A stretch of DNA of 64,000 nucleotides, taken from contig NZ_JMPI01000023.1 in assembly GCF_000735355.1 (NCBI RefSeq), forward strand, positions 62,001 through 126,000, in the 5' to 3' direction. A model generated the notes under the pieces. The model had not been told where the DNA came from, ran no database searches, and was given only the letters and a program-made list of their open reading frames with translations. Both the position numbers and the translations under genes were made by a program. Below are positions 1-9,232 of this stretch, piece after piece. Source of the DNA: Buttiauxella agrestis ATCC 33320 (GTDB lineage: Bacteria > Pseudomonadota > Gammaproteobacteria > Enterobacterales > Enterobacteriaceae). Numbering within the stretch: position 1 is the stretch's first letter; each line of letters starts with the position of its first letter.

Positions 1-537
1 CTACTACTTAACCGTCGCAGCGCTTCCCGCCTGGTAGAACCTGCTCCCGCAGGCGATGTCCTGGATAACATTATTCGTGCGGGTATGCGTGCCCCGGACC
101 ACGGGACATTACAGCCGTGGCGTTTCACCGTCATCGAAGGCGAAGGGCGTGAGCGCTTTAGCAAAGTGATGGAACAGGCTGCCATCGCTGAAGAGCAAGA
201 CGAAAAGGGCATTGAAAAAGCGCGCACCGCTCCGTTCCGCGCACCAATGATTATCGCGGTCGTCGCGCATTGCGATGACAATCACAAAGTCCCGGTCTGG
301 GAGCAGGTGGTCTCTGCGGGTTGCGCCGTTATGGCGATGCAGATGGCGGCAGTGGCGCAGGGTTACAACGGAATCTGGCGCACAGGAATCTGGACTGAAA
401 GTGAAGCCGTGCGTGACGCACTTAAGTGCCGTGAGCAAGACGAAGTGGTGGGTTTCCTCTATCTGGGAACGCCGCAGCTTAAAGCGTCTACCACCGTCAG
501 CGTGCCGGACATCGCTCCATTTGTGCACAGATTCTAA
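1..537 (+). CDS. ydjA: YdjA, FMN-dependent nitroreductase-family protein (5' end cut)
   Basis: The reading frame is open from base 1, so the first few codons (about five by comparison with E. coli YdjA) lie outside the window; 178 residues are visible. The N-terminal NRRSAS stretch, which binds the FMN phosphate in this family, and the closing region GFLYLGTP are both present. YdjA is a small cytoplasmic flavoprotein of the NADPH-dependent nitroreductase superfamily with no settled physiological substrate. It lies 118 bases upstream of selD on the same strand, as in E. coli. Assignment is from close recalled similarity to E. coli YdjA. Confidence 0.93.
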   Translation, partial: LLLNRRSASRLVEPAPAGDVLDNIIRAGMRAPDHGTLQPWRFTVIEGEGRERFSKVMEQAAIAEEQDEKGIEKARTAPFRAPMIIAVVAHCDDNHKVPVWEQVVSAGCAVMAMQMAAVAQGYNGIWRTGIWTESEAVRDALKCREQDEVVGFLYLGTPQLKASTTVSVPDIAPFVHRF

Positions 538-655
538 GCAATCACGCAAAAGCTGTCTGGATTGTGACCAGCAATGGCGCAATTCAGACACTGATACTTA
601 CTACTCCCTGGCCGAAGAGTTACCATAGCGGCATTGCCAATGACAGGAGTAGTCC

Positions 656-1699
656 ATGAGTGAGCAAACCGTTCGTTTGACGCAGTACAGCCACGGAGCT
701 GGTTGCGGCTGCAAAATTTCCCCGAAAGTCCTGCAAACTATTCTGCAATCCGAGCAGGCTAAATTTGTCGACCCTAACTTACTGGTAGGAAACGAAACCA
801 GTGATGACGCGGCGGTATACGATCTGGGCAACGGCACTTGTGTCATCAGCACCACCGACTTCTTTATGCCGATCGTCGACGATCCTTTCGATTTTGGGCG
901 CATTGCTGCCACCAACGCGATCAGTGATATCTATGCGATGGGCGGCAAACCTATTATGGCTATCGCCATTCTTGGCTGGCCGATTAACACCCTGGCACCA
1001 GAAATCGCGCGTAAAGTCATTGAAGGTGGGCGTTTTGTATGCCAGCAGGCCGGAATTTCTCTGGCCGGTGGTCACTCCATTGACGCACCAGAGCCTATTT
1101 TTGGCCTCGCCGTGACCGGGATTGTGCCTACCGACCGCGTGAAGAAAAACAGCTCGGCCACCGCAGGTTGCAAACTGTTCCTCACTAAGCCGCTCGGTAT
1201 TGGTGTGCTGACCACCGCTGAGAAAAAATCCCTGCTTAAACCCGAACACTACGGCCTGGCCGCAGAAGTCATGTGCCAACTCAACAAACCTGGCGCTGAA
1301 TTTGCCGATATCGAAGGCGTCACCGCCATGACGGATGTCACCGGTTTTGGTCTGCTCGGTCATCTCAGCGAAATGTGCCAGGGCGCAGGCATTCAGGCCG
1401 AAGTCTGGTTCGATAAAGTCCCTAAATTACCGAGTGTCGAAGACTACATCGCACAGGGCTGCGTGCCAGGCGGTACTTCGCGCAACTTTGCCAGCTACGG
1501 ATATCTGATGGGTGAAATGACCCAGGCGCAGCGTGATTTGCTCTGTGACCCGCAAACTTCAGGCGGCTTGCTGCTGGCCGTTGAAGAGAGCGCAGAAGCT
1601 GCCGTTGCCGCCGTCGCCGAAAAAAATGGCATCAAACTGACCGCGATTGGCGAGCTAAAAACCGCACGCGCGGGCCGCCCGATGATTGAGATTCGTTAG
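656..1699 (+). CDS. selD: Selenide, water dikinase SelD (selenophosphate synthetase)
   Basis: Makes monoselenophosphate, AMP and phosphate from selenide and ATP, supplying activated selenium for selenocysteine tRNA and selenouridine. The protein is 347 residues, the same as E. coli SelD. The N-terminal motif GAGCGCK places the catalytic Cys at residue 17 and the essential Lys at 20, so this is a Cys rather than Sec enzyme. The glycine-rich segment after [10 protein letters not shown] and the DPQTSGG motif are typical of the AIR-synthase fold. An AGGAG ribosome site lies about 7 bases before the ATG. The stop is followed 4 bases later by topB, so the two are probably co-transcribed. Confidence 0.98.
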   Translation: MSEQTVRLTQYSHGAGCGCKISPKVLQTILQSEQAKFVDPNLLVGNETSDDAAVYDLGNGTCVISTTDFFMPIVDDPFDFGRIAATNAISDIYAMGGKPIMAIAILGWPINTLAPEIARKVIEGGRFVCQQAGISLAGGHSIDAPEPIFGLAVTGIVPTDRVKKNSSATAGCKLFLTKPLGIGVLTTAEKKSLLKPEHYGLAAEVMCQLNKPGAEFADIEGVTAMTDVTGFGLLGHLSEMCQGAGIQAEVWFDKVPKLPSVEDYIAQGCVPGGTSRNFASYGYLMGEMTQAQRDLLCDPQTSGGLLLAVEESAEAAVAAVAEKNGIKLTAIGELKTARAGRPMIEIR

Positions 1700-1703
1700 T
1701 CGG

Positions 1704-3692
1704 ATGCGTTTGTTTATTGCCGAAAAACCGAGTCTCGCTCGCGCTATTGCTGACGTGCTACCCAAGCCCCATCGCCGTGGCGATGGGTTCATTGAGTGTG
1801 GTAATGGGCAAGTCGTGACCTGGTGTATCGGTCACTTGCTGGAACAGGCTCAGCCAGATGCATACGATGCGCGTTATGCCCGCTGGAACCTTGCCGATCT
1901 GCCGATTGTGCCGGAAAAGTGGCGCTTGCAGCCGCGCCCGTCGGTCACTAAACAGCTTAACGCCATCAAAAAACTCCTCGTCCAGGCTGACGAAGTGGTT
2001 CATGCAGGTGACCCGGATCGCGAAGGGCAACTGCTGGTGGACGAAGTTCTCGACTACCTGGAACTGGCACCGCAAAAGCGTCAGCAAGTTCAACGCTGCC
2101 TGATAAACGATCTCAACCCGCAGGCGGTAGAACGCGCTATAAGTCGCTTACGTGCGAACAGTGAATTTATTCCGCTGTGTGTTTCAGCCCTGGCTCGCGC
2201 CCGTGCCGACTGGCTTTACGGCATCAACATGACCCGCGCTTACACCATTCTTGGGCGTAATGCGGGTTATCAGGGGGTGCTCTCCGTCGGGCGCGTGCAA
2301 ACGCCGGTACTCGGTCTGGTGGTGCGTCGCGACGAAGAAATTGAGAATTTCGTCGCTAAAGATTTCTTCGAAGTCAAAGCGCACATCGTTACACCTGCCG
2401 ATGAACGTTTTGTCGCAACGTGGCAACCAAGCGAATCTTGCGAACCGTATCAGGACGAAGAAGGGCGCTTGCTGCATCGCCCGCTGGCTGAACATGTGGT
2501 GAACCGTATCGGCGGGCAACCGGCGATAGTCACTGCCTATAATGATAAACGGGAATCAGAAGTCGCCCCGCTGCCGTTTTCGCTCTCCAGTCTGCAAATC
2601 GAGGCGGCTAAACGTTTTGGGCTAAGTGCGCAGAACGTGCTGGATATTTGCCAGAAATTGTACGAAACCCACAAACTTATCACTTACCCGCGCTCGGATA
2701 GCCGTTACTTACCGGATGAACATTTTGCCGGGCGTCACGCGGTACTGAATGCGATTAGCATCCACCAGCCTGATTTATTCCCGCAGCCTGCGCTGAATAC
2801 CGATCTGCGCAACCGCTGTTGGGATGACAAAAAAGTTGATGCTCACCACGCGATTATCCCGACCGCGCGTAGCTCCAAAATTTCGCTTTCTGAAAATGAA
2901 TCTAAAGTTTACAACCTGATCGCCCGACAATACTTAATGCAGTTCTGTGCCGATGCGGTGTTCCGCAAATGCACCATCGATCTTGATATTGCTGGCGGTA
3001 AATTTAACGCCAAAGCCCGTTTCCTGGCTGAAGCTGGCTGGCGCACGCTGTTGGGCGGCAAAGAGCGCGATGAAGAAAACGATGGTACGCCGCTGCCGGT
3101 GGTTGCCAAAGGTGATGAATTGCTGTGTGAAAAAGGTGAGGTGATTGAACGCCAGACCCAACCGCCACGCCATTTCACCGATGCAACGCTGCTTTCGGCA
3201 ATGACCGGGATTGCCCGCTTCGTGCAGGATAAAGATCTGAAAAAGATCCTACGTGCAACGGACGGATTAGGCACAGAAGCGACTCGCGCCGGCATCATCG
3301 AGCTGCTGTTTAAACGAACCTTCCTGGTGAAAAAAGGGCGCTATATTCACTCATCTGATGCGGGGCGCGCGTTAATTCATTCTCTGCCAGAACTGGCTGC
3401 AAGGCCGGATATGACGGCACAGTGGGAATCGACGCTGACACAAATCAGTGAAAAACAGTGCCGTTATCAGGATTTCATGCAGCCGCTGGTGCAAACGTTA
3501 TATGACCTTATTCACCAGGCGCGAACCAAGCCGGTTCATCATGCCTTTAAAGGCGTCAAAGCGCCTGACGAGCAGAAAAAACCGCGCAAGCAATGGGCGA
3601 AAAAAGAGGGAAGTGAAGATGCGACTAAAAAGCCAGCTCGCCGCCGCCGTGGCGCTGATGATAAGCCTGCCGGGGATGGCGCAGCGTCTTGA
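1704..3692 (+). CDS. topB: DNA topoisomerase III
   Basis: Type IA topoisomerase that decatenates and relaxes negatively supercoiled DNA through a single-strand break. I chose the ATG that gives [12 protein letters not shown], the family N-terminus, over an in-frame start six codons earlier that would overlap selD; this gives 662 residues. The Toprim acidic motif appears as [12 protein letters not shown], and the catalytic tyrosine sits in ITYPRSD. The Lys/Arg-rich tail (residues ~625-660) matches the basic DNA-binding extension of E. coli TopB. The 3' end overlaps the start of ynjH by 74 bases in another frame. Confidence 0.97.
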   Translation: MRLFIAEKPSLARAIADVLPKPHRRGDGFIECGNGQVVTWCIGHLLEQAQPDAYDARYARWNLADLPIVPEKWRLQPRPSVTKQLNAIKKLLVQADEVVHAGDPDREGQLLVDEVLDYLELAPQKRQQVQRCLINDLNPQAVERAISRLRANSEFIPLCVSALARARADWLYGINMTRAYTILGRNAGYQGVLSVGRVQTPVLGLVVRRDEEIENFVAKDFFEVKAHIVTPADERFVATWQPSESCEPYQDEEGRLLHRPLAEHVVNRIGGQPAIVTAYNDKRESEVAPLPFSLSSLQIEAAKRFGLSAQNVLDICQKLYETHKLITYPRSDSRYLPDEHFAGRHAVLNAISIHQPDLFPQPALNTDLRNRCWDDKKVDAHHAIIPTARSSKISLSENESKVYNLIARQYLMQFCADAVFRKCTIDLDIAGGKFNAKARFLAEAGWRTLLGGKERDEENDGTPLPVVAKGDELLCEKGEVIERQTQPPRHFTDATLLSAMTGIARFVQDKDLKKILRATDGLGTEATRAGIIELLFKRTFLVKKGRYIHSSDAGRALIHSLPELAARPDMTAQWESTLTQISEKQCRYQDFMQPLVQTLYDLIHQARTKPVHHAFKGVKAPDEQKKPRKQWAKKEGSEDATKKPARRRRGADDKPAGDGAAS

Positions 3693-3900
3693 TCCCCAGA
3701 TAGATATTTCCGTGCCGCCGGAAGTGTTCAGCACGCAGGGGCAAAGAGCTGCACCGTGCAGCCAGTGTTGTATCTATCAGGATCAAAATTACACCGAAGG
3801 GGCGGTTGTGAAAGCCGATGGCGGAATTTTGTTGCAATGCCAGCGCGACGAAAAGACGCTTAGTACAAATCCTTTAGTCTGGCGGCGTGTAAAACCATAA
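3619..3900 (+). CDS. ynjH: YnjH-like small exported Cys-containing protein (DUF1496)
   Basis: A 93-residue protein starting at an ATG inside the 3' end of topB. A GAGGG ribosome site stands 8 bases upstream and decides this start against the longer open frame. The N-terminus ([17 protein letters not shown], then PGMAQ) looks like a signal peptide, so the mature protein is probably periplasmic. It carries four cysteines, three in CSQCC and one in LLQCQ, consistent with the DUF1496 family to which E. coli YnjH belongs. The function of the family is unknown. Its 3' end overlaps the convergent nudG by 41 bases. Confidence 0.82.
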   Translation: MRLKSQLAAAVALMISLPGMAQRLDPQIDISVPPEVFSTQGQRAAPCSQCCIYQDQNYTEGAVVKADGGILLQCQRDEKTLSTNPLVWRRVKP

Positions 3901-4273
3901 ACGCTTCCAGCAAGGGAATATCTGCCGGGGCAAGGTTGTACTCAAATGCCCCGGCCGGTAAACACCAGGCCAGTTCACTGTGGCAAAGTGCCGTTAATTC
4001 GCCGCTAAACTCACTGACATGCCAGGCGTGCAGATGAATAATTCGCCCGGAAACTTCCCGCCGATGACTGGCAACGTAATGCCCAACCACCGCGTTAATC
4101 GCCAGCTCTTCTTCTAACTCCCGCGCCAGGGCTTCAGGTTGTGATTCACCCGCGTCGACTTTGCCGCCGGGAAATTCCCACAAACCCGCCTGATCGCCAT
4201 CTTCCGGGCGTCGGGCGAGTAAAATCTTACCGTTACGCTCAATAATTGCCGCAACGACATCAATGGTTTTCAT
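3860..4273 (-). CDS. nudG: Nudix CTP/5-hydroxy-CTP pyrophosphohydrolase NudG
   Basis: Hydrolyses pyrimidine (d)NTPs, preferring oxidised forms such as 5-hydroxy-CTP and 8-oxo-dGTP, so it cleans the nucleotide pool. The 137-residue product has the Nudix box: GGKVDAGES followed by ALARELEEELAI, matching Gx5Ex7REUxEEXGU except that the last glycine position is Ala. E. coli NudG is 135 residues and begins in the same way. An in-frame ATG three codons upstream (4282) is an alternative start; I kept the one matching MKxIxVVAAII. It is convergent with and overlaps ynjH, and divergent from ynjA by 73 bases. Confidence 0.93.
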   Translation of the reverse strand: MKTIDVVAAIIERNGKILLARRPEDGDQAGLWEFPGGKVDAGESQPEALARELEEELAINAVVGHYVASHRREVSGRIIHLHAWHVSEFSGELTALCHSELAWCLPAGAFEYNLAPADIPLLEAFMVLHAARLKDLY

Positions 4274-4346
4274 GATACTCATCCGCTCTTTCCCCATGGG
4301 CGTGGCATAATACGCGCCATCAAAGGTTTTCTGAAGATTTTCCCGA

Positions 4347-4925
4347 ATGACGAATAAAAAAAGCGCTCCCTGGGTGGCTCCGCTTGAAAAATTGCCTGCC
4401 AGTTTACGGCCCATTGTTTCGATGCAACAAAAGCATTTCGGCTCGGTGCTAAACCCAACGCGATGGTGGGGGCGCTTTCCGTTTTTATTCTGGCTGGTGG
4501 CATTGTTCGTGGGCTTTCTCGAAAGACGGCGGGCGAAAATCGACCCGGTGGTGCGCTCCCTGGTGATGACGCGTGTTTCCCAACAATGCTGCTGCGAATT
4601 TTGCATTGATGCCAATAGCTTGCGGCTGGCAGAGCGTAGCGGTTCGATGGATAAAGTCCTGGCCGTCGCGAACTGGCGCGACGAGACGCTGTTCACCGCC
4701 AAAGAACAAGCGGCACTCGCTTATGCTGATGCGATGACAGCGACGCCTCCGCAAATCAGTGATGCGCTAAAAGCCGAACTGAAAACCCATTATGATGACA
4801 AAGCCATCACCGAATTAACCGCATTGATTGCCTTCCAGAATCTCTCCGCCCGCTTTAATGCCGCACTGGATATTCCGGCGCAAGGGCTATGCGTCAGCGC
4901 AACCGGGAAACAGCCTCATGTTTGA
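4347..4925 (+). CDS. ynjA: YnjA, AhpD-like / carboxymuconolactone-decarboxylase-fold protein
   Basis: A 192-residue protein closely resembling E. coli YnjA, including LTALIAFQNLSARFN and DIPAQGLC near the C-terminus. The CEFC motif at residues 83-86 is the redox-active CxxC expected in AhpD-type peroxidase-related proteins, but no substrate is established. A hydrophobic stretch lies at residues ~45-57. The gene overlaps ynjF by 8 bases (ATGTTTGA), so the two are translationally coupled. In E. coli, as I recall it, ynjA sits beside ynjB instead, so gene order differs here. Confidence 0.88.
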   Translation: MTNKKSAPWVAPLEKLPASLRPIVSMQQKHFGSVLNPTRWWGRFPFLFWLVALFVGFLERRRAKIDPVVRSLVMTRVSQQCCCEFCIDANSLRLAERSGSMDKVLAVANWRDETLFTAKEQAALAYADAMTATPPQISDALKAELKTHYDDKAITELTALIAFQNLSARFNAALDIPAQGLCVSATGKQPHV

Positions 4926-5535
4926 TAGTTACCTCCATCCACGGATTAAACCGTCACTGGAACGTGCTGCGGCGACGCTGGATAAACCGTCTATCTCCCC
5001 CGATGGGCTGACGCTAATTGGCTTTGCCATCGGAGTGCTGGCGCTGCCGTTTTTAGCGCTGCAATGGTATGGCGCGGCCCTGGTTGCGATAGTGTTGAAC
5101 CGGCTGTTTGATGGTTTAGATGGCGCGCTGGCGCGGCGGCGCGGCCTGACCGATGCCGGGGGGTTTCTCGATATTTCGTTAGATTTTTTGTTTTACGCCC
5201 TGGTGCCATTTGGTTTTATTCTCGCCGACCCGGCGCAAAATGCATTAGCCGGTGGCTGGCTCCTGTTTGCGTTTATCGGGACCGGCAGCAGTTTCCTGGC
5301 ATTTGCTGCGGTGGCGCAAAAGCATCAGCTTGATAATCCCGGCTACGCGCACAAATCGTTTTACTATCTCGGTGGCTTGACGGAAGGCACGGAAACTATC
5401 GCGCTCTTTGTCCTGAGTTGCCTGTTCCCGCAGTGGTTTGTCTGGTTTGCGTGGGTGTTTGGTGCGCTGTGCTGGATGACGACATTTACGCGAGTGTGGA
5501 GTGGATATGAGACGTTAAAGCGCGTGGGTGGTTGA
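4918..5535 (+). CDS. ynjF: YnjF, CDP-alcohol phosphatidyltransferase family membrane protein
   Basis: An integral inner-membrane protein of 205 residues with several hydrophobic segments. The family signature is visible as DGALAR, seven residues, then GGFLDISLD, supplying the metal-binding aspartates of CDP-alcohol phosphotransferases. By family it should transfer a phospho-alcohol group from a CDP-linked donor, but the acceptor for YnjF is unknown. The ATG used overlaps the ynjA stop by 8 bases; the open frame runs further upstream, but E. coli YnjF length (206) supports this start. Confidence 0.9.
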   Translation: MFDSYLHPRIKPSLERAAATLDKPSISPDGLTLIGFAIGVLALPFLALQWYGAALVAIVLNRLFDGLDGALARRRGLTDAGGFLDISLDFLFYALVPFGFILADPAQNALAGGWLLFAFIGTGSSFLAFAAVAQKHQLDNPGYAHKSFYYLGGLTEGTETIALFVLSCLFPQWFVWFAWVFGALCWMTTFTRVWSGYETLKRVGG

Positions 5536-5542
5536 AGAACAG

Positions 5543-5622
5543 CCCTCACCCTAACCCTCTGCCTCAGGAGAGGGGATAGACCGGTTTCTCCCTCTCCTGA
5601 GGGAGAGGGGCGGGGTGAGGGG
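5543..5622. repeat. Palindromic intergenic repeat, CCCTCACC family (copy 1)
   Basis: About 80 bases in the gap between the convergent ynjF and ynjE. The left arm begins CCCTCACCCTAACCCTCT and the right arm is its near-perfect inverse ending GGGGTGAGGGG; each arm also contains an internal CTCAGGAGAGG / CCTCTCCTGAG palindrome. A related pair lies at 62229-62326. It can form a long hairpin and may act as a bidirectional terminator or REP-like mRNA stabiliser. Confidence 0.75.
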
Positions 5623-5637
5623 AAAACTTAAAACATC

Positions 5638-6933
5638 TTACAGAGGCTTACGCTCCCCAGTCGCCACCGGGTTCTTCGGATTACTGCTCCACTCATACCA
5701 GCCGCCATCGTACACGCCAACATTCTGCCAGCCCATCGCACGGGCATACATGAAGGTTTCAGACGCGCGCCAGCCGGTGCCGCAATAAAACGCAACGTGC
5801 TGATCCGGCGTAATGTTCCAGCTTTTCCACATCGCGGCGATATCATCAGCCGAACGCATAGTGCCATCTGGATTATGGAAATCTTCCATATGCGTGGAGT
5901 CGGAACCCGCGTGGCCCCAACGCGCCCCGGCAATTTCACCTTTTGGTTTAATGTAGCTATAGCCGCTGGTGATGCCGATAAATTCCGGCCAGGAACGGAT
6001 GCTCACTAAAGACGCGTCTTTACGACCTAACAGGCCGCGAGCCTGCTCGGTGTCGAGCATCAGTTGTGGCTGGCCTGGAATGGTTGCGCCGAAATCAGGT
6101 GCGGGTTTCACATCGTTTGGCAAGCCACGCTCGACCGGCAATTTGGCATCAGACCAACTCTGCCAGCCGCCATCGAGCAAACGCACATCTTTCACGCCTG
6201 CATACAGCAGAATTTGTGCGACACGTGCCGCAGCGTAGACATCACGCCCGTACATAATCACGGTGGTATCGTGACGAATGCCGTGTTTTGCGATCAATGC
6301 TTTCAGCTTGTCGTCAGAAACTTTGTTCCATAACGGCTCGCTTTCGATGTCATTGGTATCAATGTAATCCGCACCTGGAATGTGACTCAGCAGGTATTGC
6401 TTTGGCGCGCCCCAGGCGGCTTCAATGATTTTCACTTCACCCGCTGGTTTTGCCACGACAGCTTTATTCTGCATCAGATTGTGCAGCCACTGCGGGTAAA
6501 CCAACTGCTCGAAGTGAGCCATTTTCTGCAAACGAGCGGGTTGCTGGAGAGCATCAGAAAGCAGTGCAACATGCTGATAGCCCAGCTTAGACAAGCGTGT
6601 TTTCACCGCTTTTGTCTCATCATCATTGCCATACAGAGCAATCAGACTGTCAGGTTTAATCGCGTGCTGTTTTGCCCACAATTGCAGTTGCTCATCATTC
6701 ATCATGTCTAACCAACTGGCCGATAAATTCAGAGCGGCAGGCTCATGGCCACCGACGCTGGAAATGGTTTGTGGCCAGCCGTTATAAAAGGCACTTAGAC
6801 GTGTATCAATAACCACGCCGTGCTGCGCTTGAAGAGTGGATAAAGTCATCTGGGATGGCATATCTGCCGCGGTTGCCATGTGCGCCAACCCGGATAACAT
6901 CAAGGCGGCGGTTAGTTGAGAAACACGTTTCAT
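5638..6933 (-). CDS. ynjE: YnjE, multi-domain rhodanese (thiosulfate sulfurtransferase)
   Basis: 431 residues with a signal peptide (MKRVSQL...HMATAAD), so exported to the periplasm. E. coli YnjE (about 435 residues) has three rhodanese-like domains with one active site. The active-site loop here is AFYCGTGWRAS with the persulfide cysteine at residue 384, in the last domain. The earlier domains carry degenerate loops (IALYGNDDE, IMYGRD) without that cysteine. It is downstream of ynjBCD on the same strand, but a terminator-like hairpin lies between ynjD and ynjE. The physiological sulfur acceptor is not known. Confidence 0.95.
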   Translation of the reverse strand: MKRVSQLTAALMLSGLAHMATAADMPSQMTLSTLQAQHGVVIDTRLSAFYNGWPQTISSVGGHEPAALNLSASWLDMMNDEQLQLWAKQHAIKPDSLIALYGNDDETKAVKTRLSKLGYQHVALLSDALQQPARLQKMAHFEQLVYPQWLHNLMQNKAVVAKPAGEVKIIEAAWGAPKQYLLSHIPGADYIDTNDIESEPLWNKVSDDKLKALIAKHGIRHDTTVIMYGRDVYAAARVAQILLYAGVKDVRLLDGGWQSWSDAKLPVERGLPNDVKPAPDFGATIPGQPQLMLDTEQARGLLGRKDASLVSIRSWPEFIGITSGYSYIKPKGEIAGARWGHAGSDSTHMEDFHNPDGTMRSADDIAAMWKSWNITPDQHVAFYCGTGWRASETFMYARAMGWQNVGVYDGGWYEWSSNPKNPVATGERKPL

Positions 6934-6949
6934 CTTATAACCTGAAAGA

Positions 6950-6990
6950 GAGAAAAAAAGAGCCGCTATTTTTGCCTAATAGCGACGGCT
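6950..6990 (-). terminator. Probable Rho-independent terminator after ynjD
   Basis: Read on the minus strand, AGCCG-TCG-CTATT pairs with AATAGCGGCT (3-base bulge), and the hairpin is followed by a run of seven T. It lies between ynjD and ynjE and would reduce read-through into ynjE. Confidence 0.65.
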
Positions 6991-7025
6991 ATTCTTTGCG
7001 GTAACGCATGAATATGTATGACGAA

Positions 7026-7664
7026 TTAGCTGGGGGAACTATTGATCGTGATTATTTTTCCGCCGACGGGAATATCCTGCGGGTCATGGGTGACCAGCAC
7101 CACCGGAATGTCCATTTGCTCGACTTGTTGCCAGACAAACTGGCGAAATTGCTCACGCAAGGTCTGATCTAAACGTGAAAAAGGTTCGTCGAGCAGCAGC
7201 GCTTCTGGTTTTGCCAGCAACGCCCGCAGCACGCTAATGCGCGCACGTTCCCCACCGGAAAGCGTTGCCGGGTCGCGCCGGGCAAAGTTCGCGAGTTGCG
7301 CGTTTGCCAGCGCTTCTTCAACGCAATGCTGGCGCAGCTTACGATCTTTGATCGCCTCAGGAATCGCCATCGCCAGGTTCTGCCCCACGTTCAGATGAGC
7401 AAACAGCAAGGCATCCTGAAACAGAATGCCCATGTTTCGCCGTTCAGTGGGTAAAGTATCGCGGCGTTTTTGGTTAAGCCAAAGCTCACCTGACACGCGA
7501 AATTCAGCCGACAATGCGCCAATCATCCAGCTTAAAAACGTTGATTTCCCCGCGCCCGACGGCCCCATTAGCGTCAGCACTTCGCCAGGAGAAACGGTAA
7601 AATTCAGCTCATTAATCAGCGAGCGCGATGCGTTAGAAATCGAACAGTTCTGAACATTGAGCAT
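7026..7664 (-). CDS. ynjD: YnjD, ABC transporter ATP-binding protein
   Basis: 212-residue cytoplasmic ATPase. Walker A is GPSGAGKST (residues ~34-42), the ABC signature is LSGGERAR, Walker B is ALLLDEPFS, and the switch histidine is in VTHDP. It completes the importer formed with permease YnjC and periplasmic YnjB; its start overlaps the ynjC stop by one base (TGATG). The ordering YnjB-YnjC-YnjD resembles thiamine or iron-type importers, but no substrate has been established for this family. Confidence 0.93.
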   Translation of the reverse strand: MLNVQNCSISNASRSLINELNFTVSPGEVLTLMGPSGAGKSTFLSWMIGALSAEFRVSGELWLNQKRRDTLPTERRNMGILFQDALLFAHLNVGQNLAMAIPEAIKDRKLRQHCVEEALANAQLANFARRDPATLSGGERARISVLRALLAKPEALLLDEPFSRLDQTLREQFRQFVWQQVEQMDIPVVLVTHDPQDIPVGGKIITINSSPS

Positions 7665-9232
7665 CAGCGTAACCCTTGTCGATAATGGCTTACCAGGCGG
7701 CTAACCTGGAGTGTAGCGATAAACATCATTGCCGGAAGCAGCATTTGCAGCAACGCCTGAATCGCCTGCTGCTGTGGGTCGCCGCCGCTGCTTAAGGCCA
7801 CCGCCTGTGTGGTGACGGTGGAAAAACGCCCGGCGCCAGCATAGAGCGTGGGTAAATACTGCGCGACGCTGACTGAGAACCCAACGGCAAAAGCGGCCAG
7901 CAGCGGGCGAACTAAAATCGGCAGTTTAACCCGGCATAAAATCTTCCATCTCGACCAGCCAAAAGTCTGCGCGGTGATAAGCAACCGCCTGTCAAACTGC
8001 TGCCAGGCGGGGCGTGCCACTAATAACATATACGGCACCACCCACAGCAAATGACTCCAGATAACACCGGGCCAATTGCCGTCTTGATCAAGCACTAACA
8101 ACATTCGGTATTGCCCGGCGACCAGCGGCAGCGCGGGTAAAAACAACGGTAGAACCAGCCACATATCAAAGCGCGAGTTGCCACCTTCCAGCCAAAGAAT
8201 AACCACCAGAAAACCGAGTAAGCTACTCGCCAGCGCGATTATTAGTGTGGTGGTTAACGATGATAACTCAGCGGTTTGCCAGCCAGAAAACGCAAGTCCA
8301 TCGGGAAATAGCGAAGGGTAGAACCAGCCGTCGGCGAATGACCAAACTACCAGCATTGCGATGGCCGCCATGCCCGTTGCGCTCATCATAAAACCGGCAC
8401 CCGACGCCAGCGGCTGAATACCAGATTGATGGCGCCTGCCGGAAAACTGCCCTAAAGCGCGGCGAATGAACATCCAGAGTCCGTAGCCAACGACAATAAA
8501 AACGATCAACATCACCAGCATCAGCAGGGACGTTAACATCCCCATTGCCACGCGCTGCGGGTCGGCATCGTTAAGCCACTGCCAGGCAAGAACCGCGAGC
8601 GTTGGCGGGTTTGCCGGGCCAAGAATCATCGCGACATCAACCACCGAAAGGCTGTAGGCCACAACCGCTAATAACGCCCACTTCAGGCGCGGCAAAAGCT
8701 GCGGAACTATAACCCGAATGCGGCTTTGCAGCGGGCCGTAACCCAGGCTTTGCGCCACGGTGAGTTGTTGGGACAGCGTCGTGTGGGGGAGCTGCGTGCT
8801 GGCAATCCATAACAAAAACCAGCTCTCTTTGAACGCCAGCAATATGCCCAGCCCTACACCGAATTCATCAAGATGAAATGACACTCCACACAATCGTGCC
8901 AGCCAGCCGTTATCGGCAAACAGCAACAGAAAACCGCTGGCGAAGGCAACGTGAGGCAAGGCTAACAGGAGCGGCAGTTGCGCGGTGTAACGTTGCCAGC
9001 GAACGCCAGGCCAAAGCCCGCAAAGCAGAAGCAAACACAGTGCCAGCGCCCCCAGGACGCTAATCAGGGTTGAATTTAGCGTCGCCAGCAGCGCCTGCGG
9101 CCATTGGTTATCCGTCCACAACGCCTGCCATATTTCGGGCATCAGCAGCGGCTTTGTCATCATAGCTAAACCCGGTAGCAGCGGTGCAAAAACGCACGCC
9201 ACAGCAAGGATTGCTAAGAGACGATGGCTCAT
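7664..9232 (-). CDS. ynjC: YnjC, ABC transporter permease (fused two-half permease)
   Basis: 522-residue inner-membrane permease rich in hydrophobic segments. Its length suggests two membrane-spanning halves in one chain, like ThiP and FbpB. Cytoplasmic EAA-like loops that contact the ATPase appear as AQSLGYGPLQSRIRVIVP in the first half and AQTFGWSRWKILCRVKLP in the second. The start overlaps the ynjB stop by four bases (ATGA) and its end touches ynjD, so ynjBCD is one tightly coupled operon. Substrate unknown. Confidence 0.92.
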   Translation of the reverse strand: MSHRLLAILAVACVFAPLLPGLAMMTKPLLMPEIWQALWTDNQWPQALLATLNSTLISVLGALALCLLLLCGLWPGVRWQRYTAQLPLLLALPHVAFASGFLLLFADNGWLARLCGVSFHLDEFGVGLGILLAFKESWFLLWIASTQLPHTTLSQQLTVAQSLGYGPLQSRIRVIVPQLLPRLKWALLAVVAYSLSVVDVAMILGPANPPTLAVLAWQWLNDADPQRVAMGMLTSLLMLVMLIVFIVVGYGLWMFIRRALGQFSGRRHQSGIQPLASGAGFMMSATGMAAIAMLVVWSFADGWFYPSLFPDGLAFSGWQTAELSSLTTTLIIALASSLLGFLVVILWLEGGNSRFDMWLVLPLFLPALPLVAGQYRMLLVLDQDGNWPGVIWSHLLWVVPYMLLVARPAWQQFDRRLLITAQTFGWSRWKILCRVKLPILVRPLLAAFAVGFSVSVAQYLPTLYAGAGRFSTVTTQAVALSSGGDPQQQAIQALLQMLLPAMMFIATLQVSRLVSHYRQGLR

